Source of the DNA: Aadella sp043822885
GTDB taxonomy: Bacteria; Omnitrophota; Gorgyraeia; Tantalellales; Tantalellaceae
DNA: 17,868 nucleotides
Assembly (NCBI GenBank): GCA_043822885.1
Contig: JBDRBI010000075.1
Span: 1-17,868, forward strand
Direction: 5' to 3'
The notes beneath the pieces are model-generated. The model was not told the origin of the DNA. It saw only the letters and a program-made list of their open reading frames with translations, and made no database searches. This document shows, piece by piece, positions 1-7,930 of this stretch. Each line of letters starts with the position of its first letter. The first letter of the stretch is position 1. The position numbers and the translations under genes are program-made.

Positions 1-4
1 TGAC

Positions 5-36
5 GCATGTGCATAAGATAAATCTTATACACATGC
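5..36. repeat. Near-perfect palindrome at window start
   Basis: Arms 5-19 and 22-36 are reverse complements at 14 of 15 positions (C12 against A29 is the mismatch) around a 2-nt centre. It could form a hairpin in RNA or a cruciform in DNA. There is no T-run after it, so I do not call it a terminator. Confidence 0.7.
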
Positions 37-37
37 T

Positions 38-60
38 TGGACAACTCTTCGAGTTGCCCA
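38..60. repeat. Small hairpin
   Basis: CAACTC (42-47) pairs with GAGTTG (51-56) across a TTC loop. The stem continues to 38-40/58-60 after one A/C mismatch. It follows the 5-36 palindrome directly. No T-run follows, so its role is unknown. From 61 to 190 I see only AT-rich sequence and a fragment at about 129-142 resembling the CATTGCGGG palindrome family found elsewhere in the window. Confidence 0.55.
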
Positions 61-198
61 CACTCTCCACAAAACTACTACTAAATTTTTAAAAGAACTA
101 TGAAAATATCAACACTTTTTGACTAATATGCCCGCAATGACGGGGGTGGGGAAGCAAGGTTCAGGGTATAGGAAAACAGTTTAACAGTAAAAATGTAG

Positions 199-218
199 GG
201 GCGATTCGCGAATCGCCC
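199..218. repeat. Perfect 20-bp palindrome upstream of the Lon-like gene
   Basis: GGGCGATTCGCGAATCGCCC is exactly self-complementary and lies 46 nt before the start codon at 265. The look (GTAGGGGCGA... type) matches REP-like intergenic palindromes common in bacteria. That comparison is from memory. It could act as an mRNA hairpin, or be an inert dispersed repeat. Confidence 0.65.
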
Positions 219-264
219 TATCACTAAGCTAAAAAATTAAAAAATTCACATTGAGAGGGATAAA

Positions 265-2679
265 ATGAGAAAATTAAAACCCGGTGACCTGAAAAAAGTT
301 TGTGACCCGTCTTTATTCCAGTTCAAGACCACGGAAGATTATGTATTTGAACATGAACCTCTTCATCAAGAGAGAGGGGTCAGCGCCATAGATTTTGGAC
401 TTAATGTTAATTCCGACGGGTTTAATATATTCGTATGCGGGGCCGCCGGGACAGGAAGAAATACTCAAGTGGATAAAGCGGTAAATGAAATAGCGGCAAA
501 ACAAAAGACGCCTGATGACTGGCTATATATATATAATTTTGTCAGTGAAGACGAACCCATAGCCATAAGTCTTCCCGCGGGGCGGGGAATAATGTTTAAA
601 AAGGATATAGAAGAATTAATAGAAGAGCTGAAGATCGAAATACCTAAAGCTTTTGAAAGCGAAGACTATGAGATCCGCCGGCAAAATCTTCTGAAAGAAT
701 ATAAAGATAAGCGGGATAAGACGCTTGAAGATGTGGAAGATAAGGCTTTCGAAGAAGGGTTTGTCCTTAAACAGTCTGCTACAGGTGTAATTCTTGTGCT
801 GCGCAGCGGGGACGGCCCCATGAGCGCGATAGAATATGAAAAACTTACCGAGAGCAAAAAGAAAAAGGTCGAAAAGAGAAAAACCGAACTGCATGTTAAA
901 ATAGAACAGATCCTGGCGGAAGTCCGCATTATGGAGAAAACCGCCAAAGTGAAGATCAAAGATCTGGAAAAAGAAGTGGCTCTTTTCTCCGTGAAACATA
1001 CGATAGATGAACTTAGGTTCAAGTACAGAGAGTTTGAGAATACACTGGAATATTTGAACCATGTACAGACGGATATAGTGGACAATATAGACAATTTCAA
1101 AGAAGAATCGGACGAGGGTCAGGCTAATATATTCGGTCTTCGAGGGGCCCCTAAAAAAGATTCGTTCAAGAAATATGAGATAAATCTGCTTGTGGATCAT
1201 CGGCATTCAAAAGGAGCTACCGTAATACGCGAACCAAACCCGACTTATTACAATCTATTGGGCCGCATAGAGTACATGTCGCAATTCGGATCGATGTCCA
1301 CGGATTTTACCATGATAGCTCCGGGCGCCCTTCATAAAGCTAACGGGGGATATTTGGTGCTTCAGGCTATGGATGTTGTAAGCAGTTTTATGGCATGGGA
1401 CGCGCTTAAGAGAGTAATACGGAACCAAGAGATCAAAGTGGAGGATATCAACGAACAATTCCGCCTTATAAGCACTACCAGCTTGAAACCCAAGCCGATC
1501 CCGTGCAGTGTTAAGATAATAATGATAGGGCCGCCATGGTTATACAGGATGCTTTATCGGTTCGATGAAGAATTCCCCAAGATGTTCAAAATAAAAGCCG
1601 ATTTTGACACTGAGATGGACCGAGATGAAGAGAAAATGAAGAAATATGCCGCGTTCATCAAGGTGAGATGTGAGGAAGAAGCTCTTAGACATTTTGACCG
1701 AAAAGCGGTAGCCAGGGTGATCGAATACGGGTCAAGGCTTACCGAAGATCAGGAGAAATTAAGCGCGAAATTTATGTATATAGCCGATATCTTGAGAGAA
1801 GCTAATTATTGGGCGGGTAAAGATAACGCTGATTATGTGTCCGTGCCTCATATTGAAAAGGCGATGTCAGAGAAAGTGTACAGATCCAGTCTCATAGAAG
1901 ATAAGATAGAAGAGCTGATCGACAAAAATATAATCCTTATCGATTCTAAAGGAAAAGAAGTGGGTCAGGTGAACGGGCTTGCGGTAATAGATATCGGTGA
2001 ATACCGTTTTGGAAAGCCGTCCCGTATAACCGCTCGTACATATATGGGGAAACAGGGAGTGGTCGATATAGAAAGACAGGTAAAGATGGGCGGGAATATA
2101 CACTCAAAAGGTGTTATGATACTTAACGGGTATCTCGGAGAAAAATTCGCCCAAAACGCGCCGCTCAGCCTTAACGCGAGCATATGTTTTGAGCAGTCAT
2201 ATGACGGAGTGGACGGGGATTCAGCTTCCAGTACCGAAGCCTATTGTCTTTTATCGTCTTTATCCGGAGTGCCTATAAAACAGTACATAGCTGTTACCGG
2301 ATCAATGAACCAGCACGGAAAAATACAACCCATAGGCGGAGCTAATGAAAAGATAGAAGGTTTTTATCATGTGTGTAAAGCTAAAGGGCTTACGGGTGAT
2401 CAGGGAGTGATGATACCCAATACCAATGAAAAACATTTAATGCTGAAAGACGAGGTTATAGACGCGGTGAAAAAGAAAAAGTTCCATATATGGTCGGTTT
2501 CTACATTGGACGAAGGTATCGAAATACTGACAGGGGTAAAAGCCGGAAAGAAAGATAAAAACGGTAAATATCCCAAAGGGACCGTGAATTATTTGGTGGA
2601 CAAAAAATTGAAAGAATATTCCGAGAAATTCGATAAAAAAGGTCAGAAAAAAAAGAAAAAAGCTAAGAAGAAGAAATAA
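265..2679 (+). CDS. Lon-like protease, COG1067 (AAA_32 / LonB-LonC type)
   Basis: Predicted cytoplasmic serine protease of 804 residues, the usual size for COG1067 proteins. The C-terminal Lon proteolytic domain carries the Ser-Lys dyad: S653 in GDSAS and K696 in GGANEKIEG. Their 43-residue spacing equals that of S679/K722 in E. coli Lon. The N-terminal part has an AAA-like P-loop, GAAGTGRN (59-66), in which the usual Lys-Thr is Arg-Asn, and a HKANGGYLVLQAMD block (357-370) typical of this family. A charged helical insert covers about 160-290. There is no Lon N-terminal substrate domain. The C-terminus is a lysine-rich tail (about the last 15 residues). The start is supported by GAGAGGGA (253-260). 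Related LonC proteins work without ATP, and the altered P-loop makes that possible here. Substrates are unknown. Confidence 0.9.
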   Translation: MRKLKPGDLKKVCDPSLFQFKTTEDYVFEHEPLHQERGVSAIDFGLNVNSDGFNIFVCGAAGTGRNTQVDKAVNEIAAKQKTPDDWLYIYNFVSEDEPIAISLPAGRGIMFKKDIEELIEELKIEIPKAFESEDYEIRRQNLLKEYKDKRDKTLEDVEDKAFEEGFVLKQSATGVILVLRSGDGPMSAIEYEKLTESKKKKVEKRKTELHVKIEQILAEVRIMEKTAKVKIKDLEKEVALFSVKHTIDELRFKYREFENTLEYLNHVQTDIVDNIDNFKEESDEGQANIFGLRGAPKKDSFKKYEINLLVDHRHSKGATVIREPNPTYYNLLGRIEYMSQFGSMSTDFTMIAPGALHKANGGYLVLQAMDVVSSFMAWDALKRVIRNQEIKVEDINEQFRLISTTSLKPKPIPCSVKIIMIGPPWLYRMLYRFDEEFPKMFKIKADFDTEMDRDEEKMKKYAAFIKVRCEEEALRHFDRKAVARVIEYGSRLTEDQEKLSAKFMYIADILREANYWAGKDNADYVSVPHIEKAMSEKVYRSSLIEDKIEELIDKNIILIDSKGKEVGQVNGLAVIDIGEYRFGKPSRITARTYMGKQGVVDIERQVKMGGNIHSKGVMILNGYLGEKFAQNAPLSLNASICFEQSYDGVDGDSASSTEAYCLLSSLSGVPIKQYIAVTGSMNQHGKIQPIGGANEKIEGFYHVCKAKGLTGDQGVMIPNTNEKHLMLKDEVIDAVKKKKFHIWSVSTLDEGIEILTGVKAGKKDKNGKYPKGTVNYLVDKKLKEYSEKFDKKGQKKKKKAKKKK

Positions 2680-2706
2680 GTTCGAGGGTCACCCCCAATA
2701 AAGATC

Positions 2707-2913
2707 CTAACCTGGTTAAAGAGCTGTAGCTTGCGTAAGAAACGCAAAGCGCATAGGGCACAGAGCATAGGGCATAGAGCATGGCATATTGACCGATGTG
2801 TAAATTAGGATCTACCTTATGACACTAATAAATAAACGCCATGCGCTATGCAACTTAAGCAAGCTAAACTATTACCAATAAAGTCTTTTACCTGGCACGG
2901 TTAACCAGGTTAG
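2707..2913. mobile_element. Small inverted-repeat element (type A) interrupted by a second element
   Basis: Ends are CTAACCTGGTTAA (2707-2719) and its exact reverse complement (2901-2913), giving 13-bp terminal inverted repeats. A 71-bp element with the same ends lies at 11521-11591 in the opposite orientation: 2706-2726 matches 11572-11592 exactly, and 2890-2913 matches 11521-11544 at 23 of 24 positions. This copy is about 136 bp longer because of the insert at 2727-2866. No transposase is encoded, so it is MITE-like at most. No clear target duplication is visible. Confidence 0.7.
2727..2866. mobile_element. Nested inverted-repeat element carrying a heptad array
   Basis: It is bounded by TAGCTTGCGTAAG (2727-2739) and CTTAAGCAAGCTA (2854-2866), which pair at 12 of 13 positions. 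A second inner pair, 2772-2785 and 2838-2851, matches at 13 of 14. The left arm holds five 7-mers, GCATAGG GCACAGA GCATAGG GCATAGA GCATGGC (2751-2785). Next to it is ATTGACCGATG (2788-2798), one mismatch from the motif found beside the other arrays. Position and ends suggest insertion into the type A element. Confidence 0.6.
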
Positions 2914-2935
2914 ACAAACGCGGAAAGCATAAAAA

Positions 2936-4576
2936 ATGAACGTATTACTGCTCATAGGGCTTATTATACTTTTGGGTACGGTCAGCGGACGCTTGTTCCG
3001 AAGATTTAACCTGCCGCAGGTTTCCGGATATATCATCATAGGCCTTATTTTAGGAGAGACTTTTCATGGGTTTTTAACCAGCGAAGTTATAAGAAGTTTC
3101 GAACCGCTTTTGAATTTAGCGTTAGGGATCATTGGTTTTATGATAGGGTCAGAGATCCTCCTGGATAAATTCAAAAGATACAGCCGGTCTATATACACCA
3201 TACTTCTGTTCGAAACGTTTATTACATTTTTTCTGGTAGCCGCCGGCACAGCGCTTCTCACGCATAAGCTTTATCTGGGACTTATCCTGGGAGCTCTTGC
3301 TTCCGCTACAGCTCCCGCCGCGACATACAGCGTTCTGGGGGAGTATAAAGCGCGCGGTCCGGTTACCATGACGACATTTTCCATAGTAGCCCTGGATGAC
3401 GCGTTAGCGCTCCTCATATACGGATTTGCCAGTGTGTTCGCCAGGTCTCTTCTTATACATGAAGTGCCGTCACTTTTAAAGACTTTTGCCATACCTTTGT
3501 CCCAAATAGCTTTATCGGCTTTAATAGGCGGGGCAGCGGGAGTCATCCTGCATAAGATATCTTTTAAAGTTAAAGAAAGGGATAAGATCTTGCCCTTCGC
3601 GCTAGGTACCATTATTCTGGTAGTAGGACTTTCTCTGCATTTTAAGGTCGATCCCATTCTGGCCTCCATGACCCTTGGGATAGTGGTATCTAATCTCCAG
3701 CATTCCGATAACAGGGAGATGTTCGATGTTATCAAAAAATTCAGTCCGCCGATATTTATACTATTTTTTGTGCTTGTAGGCTCACGTTTAAACGCGTCTA
3801 TCTTGATGAAAGGAGGCGTGTTTTTGCTGGCCGTAGTTTATATCGTAAGCCGCAGTATAGGCAAAATGACAGGAGCATATATCGGGGGGAAAATATCGGG
3901 AGCGAAAACTACCGTAACAAAATATTTAGGTTTCTGCCTTCTTGACCAGGCGGGTGTCGCTGTAGGGTTATCTATAGCGGTTTTTAATATGTTCAGTAAT
4001 ATCGGAGCGGAGGCCAGGGAAGCCGGTATTTTGATATTGAGCGTAATAACCGCTACGACCTTTATCCTGCAGCTTATAGCTCCGCCTATGATAAAATACG
4101 GCATTAAAAAAGCGGACGAAATAGATAGGAATGTTACCGAAGAAGATATTATCGACGCGCATAAGGTAGAAGATGTTATGAGTAAAGATTTTTTTGTTAT
4201 AAAAGAGAACGATAATCTGCGTCAGATAATGAATACTATGAAGGAAAGCGAATCTTATAACTTTCCGGTCGTCAGTATGGAAGGGGACTTTGTAGGGATC
4301 ATCTCTTTGGGGGAAATACGTGATACTTTCTATGAAGAGCAATTGAACGATCTGATACTCGCGGAAGACCTTTTTAAGGAGACCGATACCGTCATTTATG
4401 CCGACGAAGATCTAAGGGAAGCTATAGATGTATTCAAAAGAAAGGGAGTGGATTATCTTCCCGTATTAGAAAAAAACGGATCTAAACGTCTTGTGGGACA
4501 ATTGGAATATAAAAAGATAACGGATTATATAACAAAAGAAGTGTTGATGCGACAAACGGGATTAGATCTGGAATAG
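2936..4576 (+). CDS. Na+/H+ antiporter-type membrane protein with two CBS domains
   Basis: 546 residues. The N-terminal ~390 residues are a chain of hydrophobic segments of the cation:proton antiporter fold (PF00999, CPA type), including the conserved acidic pair in VALDDALAL (D154, D155) expected to bind the transported ion. The C-terminal cytosolic part (about 410-540) holds two CBS domains, HKVEDVMSKDFFVIKENDNL and AEDLFKETDTVIYADEDL being their starts. These usually sense adenosine nucleotides, so transport is probably gated by cell energy state or ionic strength (inference). The start is ATG with a modest GGAAAG (2922-2927) upstream. dusB starts 37 nt downstream and is probably co-transcribed. 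Substrate (Na+, K+ or other) cannot be read from the sequence. Confidence 0.87.
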   Translation: MNVLLLIGLIILLGTVSGRLFRRFNLPQVSGYIIIGLILGETFHGFLTSEVIRSFEPLLNLALGIIGFMIGSEILLDKFKRYSRSIYTILLFETFITFFLVAAGTALLTHKLYLGLILGALASATAPAATYSVLGEYKARGPVTMTTFSIVALDDALALLIYGFASVFARSLLIHEVPSLLKTFAIPLSQIALSALIGGAAGVILHKISFKVKERDKILPFALGTIILVVGLSLHFKVDPILASMTLGIVVSNLQHSDNREMFDVIKKFSPPIFILFFVLVGSRLNASILMKGGVFLLAVVYIVSRSIGKMTGAYIGGKISGAKTTVTKYLGFCLLDQAGVAVGLSIAVFNMFSNIGAEAREAGILILSVITATTFILQLIAPPMIKYGIKKADEIDRNVTEEDIIDAHKVEDVMSKDFFVIKENDNLRQIMNTMKESESYNFPVVSMEGDFVGIISLGEIRDTFYEEQLNDLILAEDLFKETDTVIYADEDLREAIDVFKRKGVDYLPVLEKNGSKRLVGQLEYKKITDYITKEVLMRQTGLDLE

Positions 4577-4613
4577 AGACGAAACCTGCCCCGCTAAAAC
4601 TAAAAGTAAACCC

Positions 4614-5597
4614 TTGAGAACAGATCCTATAAAACAAATAATAAAGTCACGTGTTATACTGGCGCCTATGTCAGGGATAACGGATATTCCTTTTCGTCTT
4701 ATGGCCAGGAAATTTGGATGTAAATTCACCTTTACGGAGATGATCGACGTTAACGGAATACTGTACAATAACCGTAAGACATTCTGTATGATGGATACCG
4801 TTCCGGAGGATGCCCCGATAGGTATACAGCTTGTGGGCCGGGATGCGGATGATTTCTTGAGTGTAGGCAGAATATGTGAGAAGAAAGGATATAAACTGCT
4901 TGATATAAACGCGGGGTGCCCCGCGAAGAAGGTCGTAAAATGCGGGAAAGGGTCAGCCCTAATGAAAGATGTCAAGAAACTGTCCGAGATAGTGGAAAAA
5001 CTGACTTCAAATCTCACGATACCCGTAACGGTCAAGATAAGAAGCGGATGGGACGGGGAGCATATAAACTGTGTTAAGGCGGCAAAAGCCATAGCGGCAG
5101 CGGGCGCCGCCGCTATCAGCATACATCCCCGCACCCGGGATCAGATGTACAAAGGGAAGGCGGATCACGAGCTTACACGCAAGATCAAAGAAGCGGTAAA
5201 TGTACCCGTCATAGCCTCGGGCGATGTATTCAGCGCGGAGGATGCGGAAAATATTTTTGAACAGACAGGATGTGACGCGATATTCGCGGCCAGAGGATCT
5301 TTGGGACGGCCCTGGATCTTTGATGAGATAAATAAGCATTTCAGGGGAGAAAAAGATTTTCACGACCCTACTTTTACCGAACTAAAAAAAATAATAACCG
5401 AACACTACGCGCTATCCTTAAAGTTTTACAATGATCACACAACCAAAAAAAAGATGTATAAACATCTGATGTGGTATTTTAAAAAGTATAAGAAGAAAAC
5501 CGATATAATGAAAGCATATCAGAAGGTGGAGGGGGTAAAAGAGTTCAAGAAGTTTTTGGACAGCCTTAAGCTTGAAGGAAGGAATTTGTATTTGTAG
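4614..5597 (+). CDS. dusB: tRNA-dihydrouridine synthase
   Basis: FMN enzyme that reduces specific uridines in the tRNA D-loop to dihydrouridine using NADPH. 327 residues, normal for the DusB/Dus family. Family blocks in order: LAPMSGITDIPFR near the N-terminus, TEMIDVNG, IGIQLVGRD, DINAGCPAKKVVKCGKGSALM with the catalytic Cys at C102, VTVKIRSGWD, ISIHPRTRDQMYKGKADH (FMN phosphate and tRNA contacts) and GCDAIFAARGSLGRPWIF. The start must be TTG at 4614. It is the only possible start after the in-frame stop at 4563-4565, and the next ATG (4669) would cut into the LAPM block. I see no good Shine-Dalgarno, so translation may depend on coupling to the antiporter gene 37 nt upstream. Confidence 0.93.
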   Translation: MRTDPIKQIIKSRVILAPMSGITDIPFRLMARKFGCKFTFTEMIDVNGILYNNRKTFCMMDTVPEDAPIGIQLVGRDADDFLSVGRICEKKGYKLLDINAGCPAKKVVKCGKGSALMKDVKKLSEIVEKLTSNLTIPVTVKIRSGWDGEHINCVKAAKAIAAAGAAAISIHPRTRDQMYKGKADHELTRKIKEAVNVPVIASGDVFSAEDAENIFEQTGCDAIFAARGSLGRPWIFDEINKHFRGEKDFHDPTFTELKKIITEHYALSLKFYNDHTTKKKMYKHLMWYFKKYKKKTDIMKAYQKVEGVKEFKKFLDSLKLEGRNLYL

Positions 5598-5618
5598 GGG
5601 CGGGGTCACCGGTTTATA

Positions 5619-5653
5619 GAAGATAGAAGGTAGAGGGACGAGGGAAGAAGGAT
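5619..5653. repeat. Heptad array, purine-rich (5 units)
   Basis: Five consecutive 7-mers, GAAGATA GAAGGTA GAGGGAC GAGGGAA GAAGGAT, all begin with GA and share the form GARGRNN. They start 21 nt after the dusB stop. The unit sequence differs from the GGTGACT-type units later in the same gap. Confidence 0.6.
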
Positions 5654-5686
5654 CCCGGCAGATTTCTTTGAAATCTGAGCGCCGGG
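5654..5686. repeat. Stem-loop downstream of dusB
   Basis: CCCGGC (5654-5659) pairs with GCCGGG (5681-5686). Inside, AGATTT (5660-5665) pairs with AAATCT (5671-5676), with a 4-nt bulge on the right side. No T-run follows, so termination here would not be of the intrinsic type. Confidence 0.55.
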
Positions 5687-5692
5687 GCAAGC

Positions 5693-5943
5693 AGTCACCA
5701 GGTCACCTAGTCACCGGTGATTGACTGATGTGCAATTGTTCTTCCGTCATCCCGGACCCCCGCTGCTTTGTTTTGCAAAGCAAAACGCCGGGGGATCCGG
5801 GATTACATAGGAATATTTTTATTGGGTCCCGGGTCTCGGCCTCGCCCGGGATGACGATTTTTATTTTTATGGTTACCGACTAATGAACTAAATAGCGCAT
5901 CAGTCAATCTTCCGGTGACAGGTGACCTAGTGACTAGGTGACC
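5693..5943. repeat. Composite palindromic element with heptad arms
   Basis: Left arm: AGTCACC-type units (5693-5715), ATTGACTGATG (5720-5730), then CGTCATCCCGG (5745-5755). Right arm, as reverse complement: CCCGGGATGACG (5845-5856), CATCAGTCAAT (5898-5908), then GGTGACA/GGTGACCT/AGTGACT/AGGTGACC units (5914-5943). The centre holds a strong hairpin at 5749-5803, with GTTTTGC/GCAAAAC at its tip and CCCCCG/CGGGGG below, and a smaller one at 5827-5851 (TCCCGGG/CCCGGGA). The whole stretch is an imperfect inverted repeat of about 250 bp. It fills most of the non-coding gap between dusB and maf. Confidence 0.7.
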
Positions 5944-5945
5944 AG

Positions 5946-5970
5946 TAGTGTAGTGCGGGTTTTAACCCGC
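5946..5970. repeat. TAGTGTAGTGCGGGTT palindromic repeat, copy 1
   Basis: GCGGGTTTTAACCCGC (5955-5970) is a 7-bp stem preceded by AGTGTAGT. A reverse-oriented copy with a perfect palindrome lies at 8008-8033, and a degraded copy without the stem at about 8083-8102. It ends 22 nt before the maf start codon. Confidence 0.6.
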
Positions 5971-5992
5971 AAATTTCTCACAGGAGAATTTT

Positions 5993-6571
5993 ATGAAGAA
6001 TATTATTTTGGCGTCGGCGTCTGAGAGGCGGTCACGGATATTATCCGAATGCGGGATAAGGCATGAAGTAATTAAGACCGAGATAGAAGAAATAATGGAT
6101 CGGGATATGGATATTTCTGATATTGTCCGCATTAATGCCGAGAGAAAAGCCGAGGCAGCGGCTGCGGCAAAAGAAGGCGTTATTATAGGAGCGGACACGC
6201 TTGTGATACATAATGACAACATTATCGGCAAACCTAAAGATGAAGAAGAAGCTAAAACTATGTTGAGGGGCTTTTCGGAAGGAGAGATAGATGTCTATAC
6301 CGGGCTTTGTGTTATAAAAGGGGATAAAAAAGTTTCAGGGTTCGAGAAAAGCGCGTTAAAAGTTATATCACTAAACGATGAAAAAGTAGAAAAGTTATTT
6401 AAATTACTGGCTCCGTATGATAAGGCGGGGGGATTTTCGATAGAAGGAGTAGGGTCTCTTATTTTTGACAATATAAACGGGTCTTATTTTAACATACTGG
6501 GTCTTCCGATGATAAAATTGAGTGAGTTGTTCGGGGAAGTCGGCTTGGATCTGGCGGACTATATAGAATAG
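5993..6571 (+). CDS. maf: Maf-family nucleotide pyrophosphatase
   Basis: Predicted cytoplasmic house-cleaning enzyme that hydrolyses non-canonical or excess nucleoside triphosphates to monophosphate and pyrophosphate. 192 residues, the usual Maf length. Seen motifs: LASASERRSRIL near the N-terminus (S8, S10, R12, R13), catalytic-type Asp in IIGADTLV (D68), IGKPKDEEEA, VYTG, and the C-terminal block YDKAGGFSIEGVGSL...INGSYFNILGLP. In the YhdE-type dTTP/UTP pyrophosphatases the equivalent of SIEG is usually GIQG. Here Glu (E151) replaces that Gln, so I do not assign a specific nucleotide. AGGAG at 5982-5986, 6 nt before ATG, fixes the start. It is flanked by repeat-filled gaps on both sides, so it is probably its own transcription unit. 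Confidence 0.92.
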   Translation: MKNIILASASERRSRILSECGIRHEVIKTEIEEIMDRDMDISDIVRINAERKAEAAAAAKEGVIIGADTLVIHNDNIIGKPKDEEEAKTMLRGFSEGEIDVYTGLCVIKGDKKVSGFEKSALKVISLNDEKVEKLFKLLAPYDKAGGFSIEGVGSLIFDNINGSYFNILGLPMIKLSELFGEVGLDLADYIE

Positions 6572-6584
6572 AAGCTAGGGAAAA

Positions 6585-6615
6585 GTCACCCCCCTACGGG
6601 GGCAGGCAGGTCACC
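6585..6615. repeat. GTCACC-flanked CCCCC/GGGGG hairpin, copy 1
   Basis: CCCCC (6590-6594) and GGGGG (6598-6602) pair over TAC, followed by CAGGCAGGTCACC. The second copy, with a longer loop, lies at 7908-7959 and overlaps the end of the radical SAM gene. Confidence 0.55.
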
Positions 6616-6734
6616 AGTGATAGAAGCTAGGAAAAGTCACCAGGTCACTAGGTCACCAGTCACCAGTGATAGGAGCTAGAAGAAAGTTACCAGTTACTGG
6701 TCACTATTCACTGTTCACGGTTCACTGTTCACTA
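6610..6734. repeat. Drifting heptad array, GTCACCA to TTCACTG
   Basis: Read from 6610, the sequence parses almost entirely into 7-mers: GTCACCA GTGATAG AAGCTAG, a short gap, GTCACCA, GTCACTA, GTCACCA, GTCACCA, GTGATAG, GAGCTAG, a short gap, then seven gapless units from 6686 to 6734 (GTTACCA GTTACTG GTCACTA TTCACTG TTCACGG TTCACTG TTCACTA). The unit changes step by step from GTCACCA to TTCACTG while the 7-nt phase is kept. Confidence 0.7.
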
Positions 6735-6744
6735 CTAAACAGCG

Positions 6745-6798
6745 CATCAGTCAATCTTCTGGTGACTAGGTGACTAGTTACTAGGTGACTAGTTACCG
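6745..6798. repeat. Right arm: motif plus GGTGACTA array
   Basis: CATCAGTCAAT (6745-6755, reverse complement of ATTGACTGATG) is followed by GGTGACTA GGTGACTA GTTACTA GGTGACTA GTTACCG (6761-6798). These complement the GTCACCA units of 6610-6665, so the gap between maf and the radical SAM gene is one imperfect inverted repeat. Confidence 0.7.
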
Positions 6799-6832
6799 GT
6801 CTACTAAGTCTACAATCACTATTAGCTAACAT

Positions 6833-7930
6833 ATGTCCACACACTATACAATTCCATTTTTTGTTCTGCACAAGGGGTGTCCTTTTCGGTGTATTTTTTG
6901 TGATCAAAAGAATATAACCGGACAGGAAGGCGATTTGCCATCGGATATTGCTAAAACAATAGATAAATATCTTAAGACCATCGACGCAAAAGACGCTGAT
7001 ATTGAAGTGGGTTTTTTCGGGGGGACATTTACGGGGATCGATCCCGAAAAACAGCTGGAATATTTAAGGCCCGTAAAAACGTATATCGAAAAAGGTATTG
7101 TAAAAGGTATAAGACTTTCCACCCGGCCCGATTTTATTGATGAAAAGAAATTAAAGCTTCTTAAAAGTAATGGAGTAGTCTGCATAGAACTGGGAGTGCA
7201 ATCCGTCTCCGACAAAGTCCTTTCTGCCGCTAAAAGAGGATATGCATTTCAAGACATCAAAACCGCTTCAAAGATGATAAAGGATCTTGGTTTTGATCTT
7301 GTTCATCAGATAATGTTAGGATTACCGTTGAGCACCTGGGAAGATGAATATCTCTCGGCCAGAATCGCTAAAGATATGGGGGCTAAAGAGGCGCGTATAT
7401 ATCCCACAGTCGTTATCAAAGGCACGGAATTGGCCGATAGGTGGCAGAAGAAAGAGTATGTTCCTTTGACGGAGAAAGAAGCGGTAAAAAGATCCGCAAA
7501 ATTGATCCTGTATTTTGAGACAAACGGTATAAAGGTCATAAGATGCGGACTGCATCCGTCTCGGGATCTTTTGTCGGGGGAAAGCATATTAGACGGGCCG
7601 TTTCACACGGCATTCAGACTTAAAGCGGAAAGCCTTATTTTTAGATTTATGCTGGAACATATTGGCTCAAAAATAGGGGAGAAAAGAACCGAAGTAAAAT
7701 TGTTTTATAGTCCGCGTGATGAAGCCGCTTTTTACGGTTTTGAAAAGAAAAATATGTCCTTAATAGAAAAAATATGCGGCACAAAGAGAAGTATGACCGG
7801 TAAAGACGACAGCCTGGCCAGGGGAAATATTCTAGTAATAAGTAACGGGGAGAAATGGATCGTTACGAGGGAGGATATAGTTTCTTTCGTGCTACAGGAA
7901 TTAAAAGGTCACCCCCCGCTGCTCTCTTGA
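6833..7930 (+). CDS. Elp3-like radical SAM protein (no acetyltransferase domain)
   Basis: 365 residues. The N-terminal CxxxCxxC cluster motif (C16, C20, C23 in KGCPFRCIFCDQ) should hold a [4Fe-4S] cluster that cleaves S-adenosylmethionine. GFFGGTFTGI (60-69) and IELGVQS (118-124) are further radical SAM / Elp3 motifs. The protein matches the short bacterial family often annotated elongator protein 3-like, which has the radical SAM barrel and a Radical_SAM_C region but lacks the GNAT acetyltransferase domain of true Elp3. A tRNA target is possible but unproven. No clear Shine-Dalgarno is seen before ATG 6833. The last seven residues (GHPPLLS) are encoded by an intergenic-type repeat (see 7908-7959), so the original C-terminus was probably different. 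Confidence 0.85.
   Translation: MSTHYTIPFFVLHKGCPFRCIFCDQKNITGQEGDLPSDIAKTIDKYLKTIDAKDADIEVGFFGGTFTGIDPEKQLEYLRPVKTYIEKGIVKGIRLSTRPDFIDEKKLKLLKSNGVVCIELGVQSVSDKVLSAAKRGYAFQDIKTASKMIKDLGFDLVHQIMLGLPLSTWEDEYLSARIAKDMGAKEARIYPTVVIKGTELADRWQKKEYVPLTEKEAVKRSAKLILYFETNGIKVIRCGLHPSRDLLSGESILDGPFHTAFRLKAESLIFRFMLEHIGSKIGEKRTEVKLFYSPRDEAAFYGFEKKNMSLIEKICGTKRSMTGKDDSLARGNILVISNGEKWIVTREDIVSFVLQELKGHPPLLS

Noticed and set aside
616..1206. Long minus-strand open frame (196 codons) inside the Lon-like gene
   Set aside because: It lies opposite a well-supported gene, has no recognisable motif or ribosome site, and reads as the antisense of codon-biased sequence.
4562..5134. Minus-strand open frame (190 codons) opposite dusB
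   Set aside because: Antisense shadow of conserved DusB motifs, with no family resemblance of its own.
5598..5992. tRNA or structured ncRNA gene in the dusB-maf gap
   Set aside because: The hairpins do not form a cloverleaf, there is no CCA end or T-loop sequence, and the same modules recur elsewhere as repeats.
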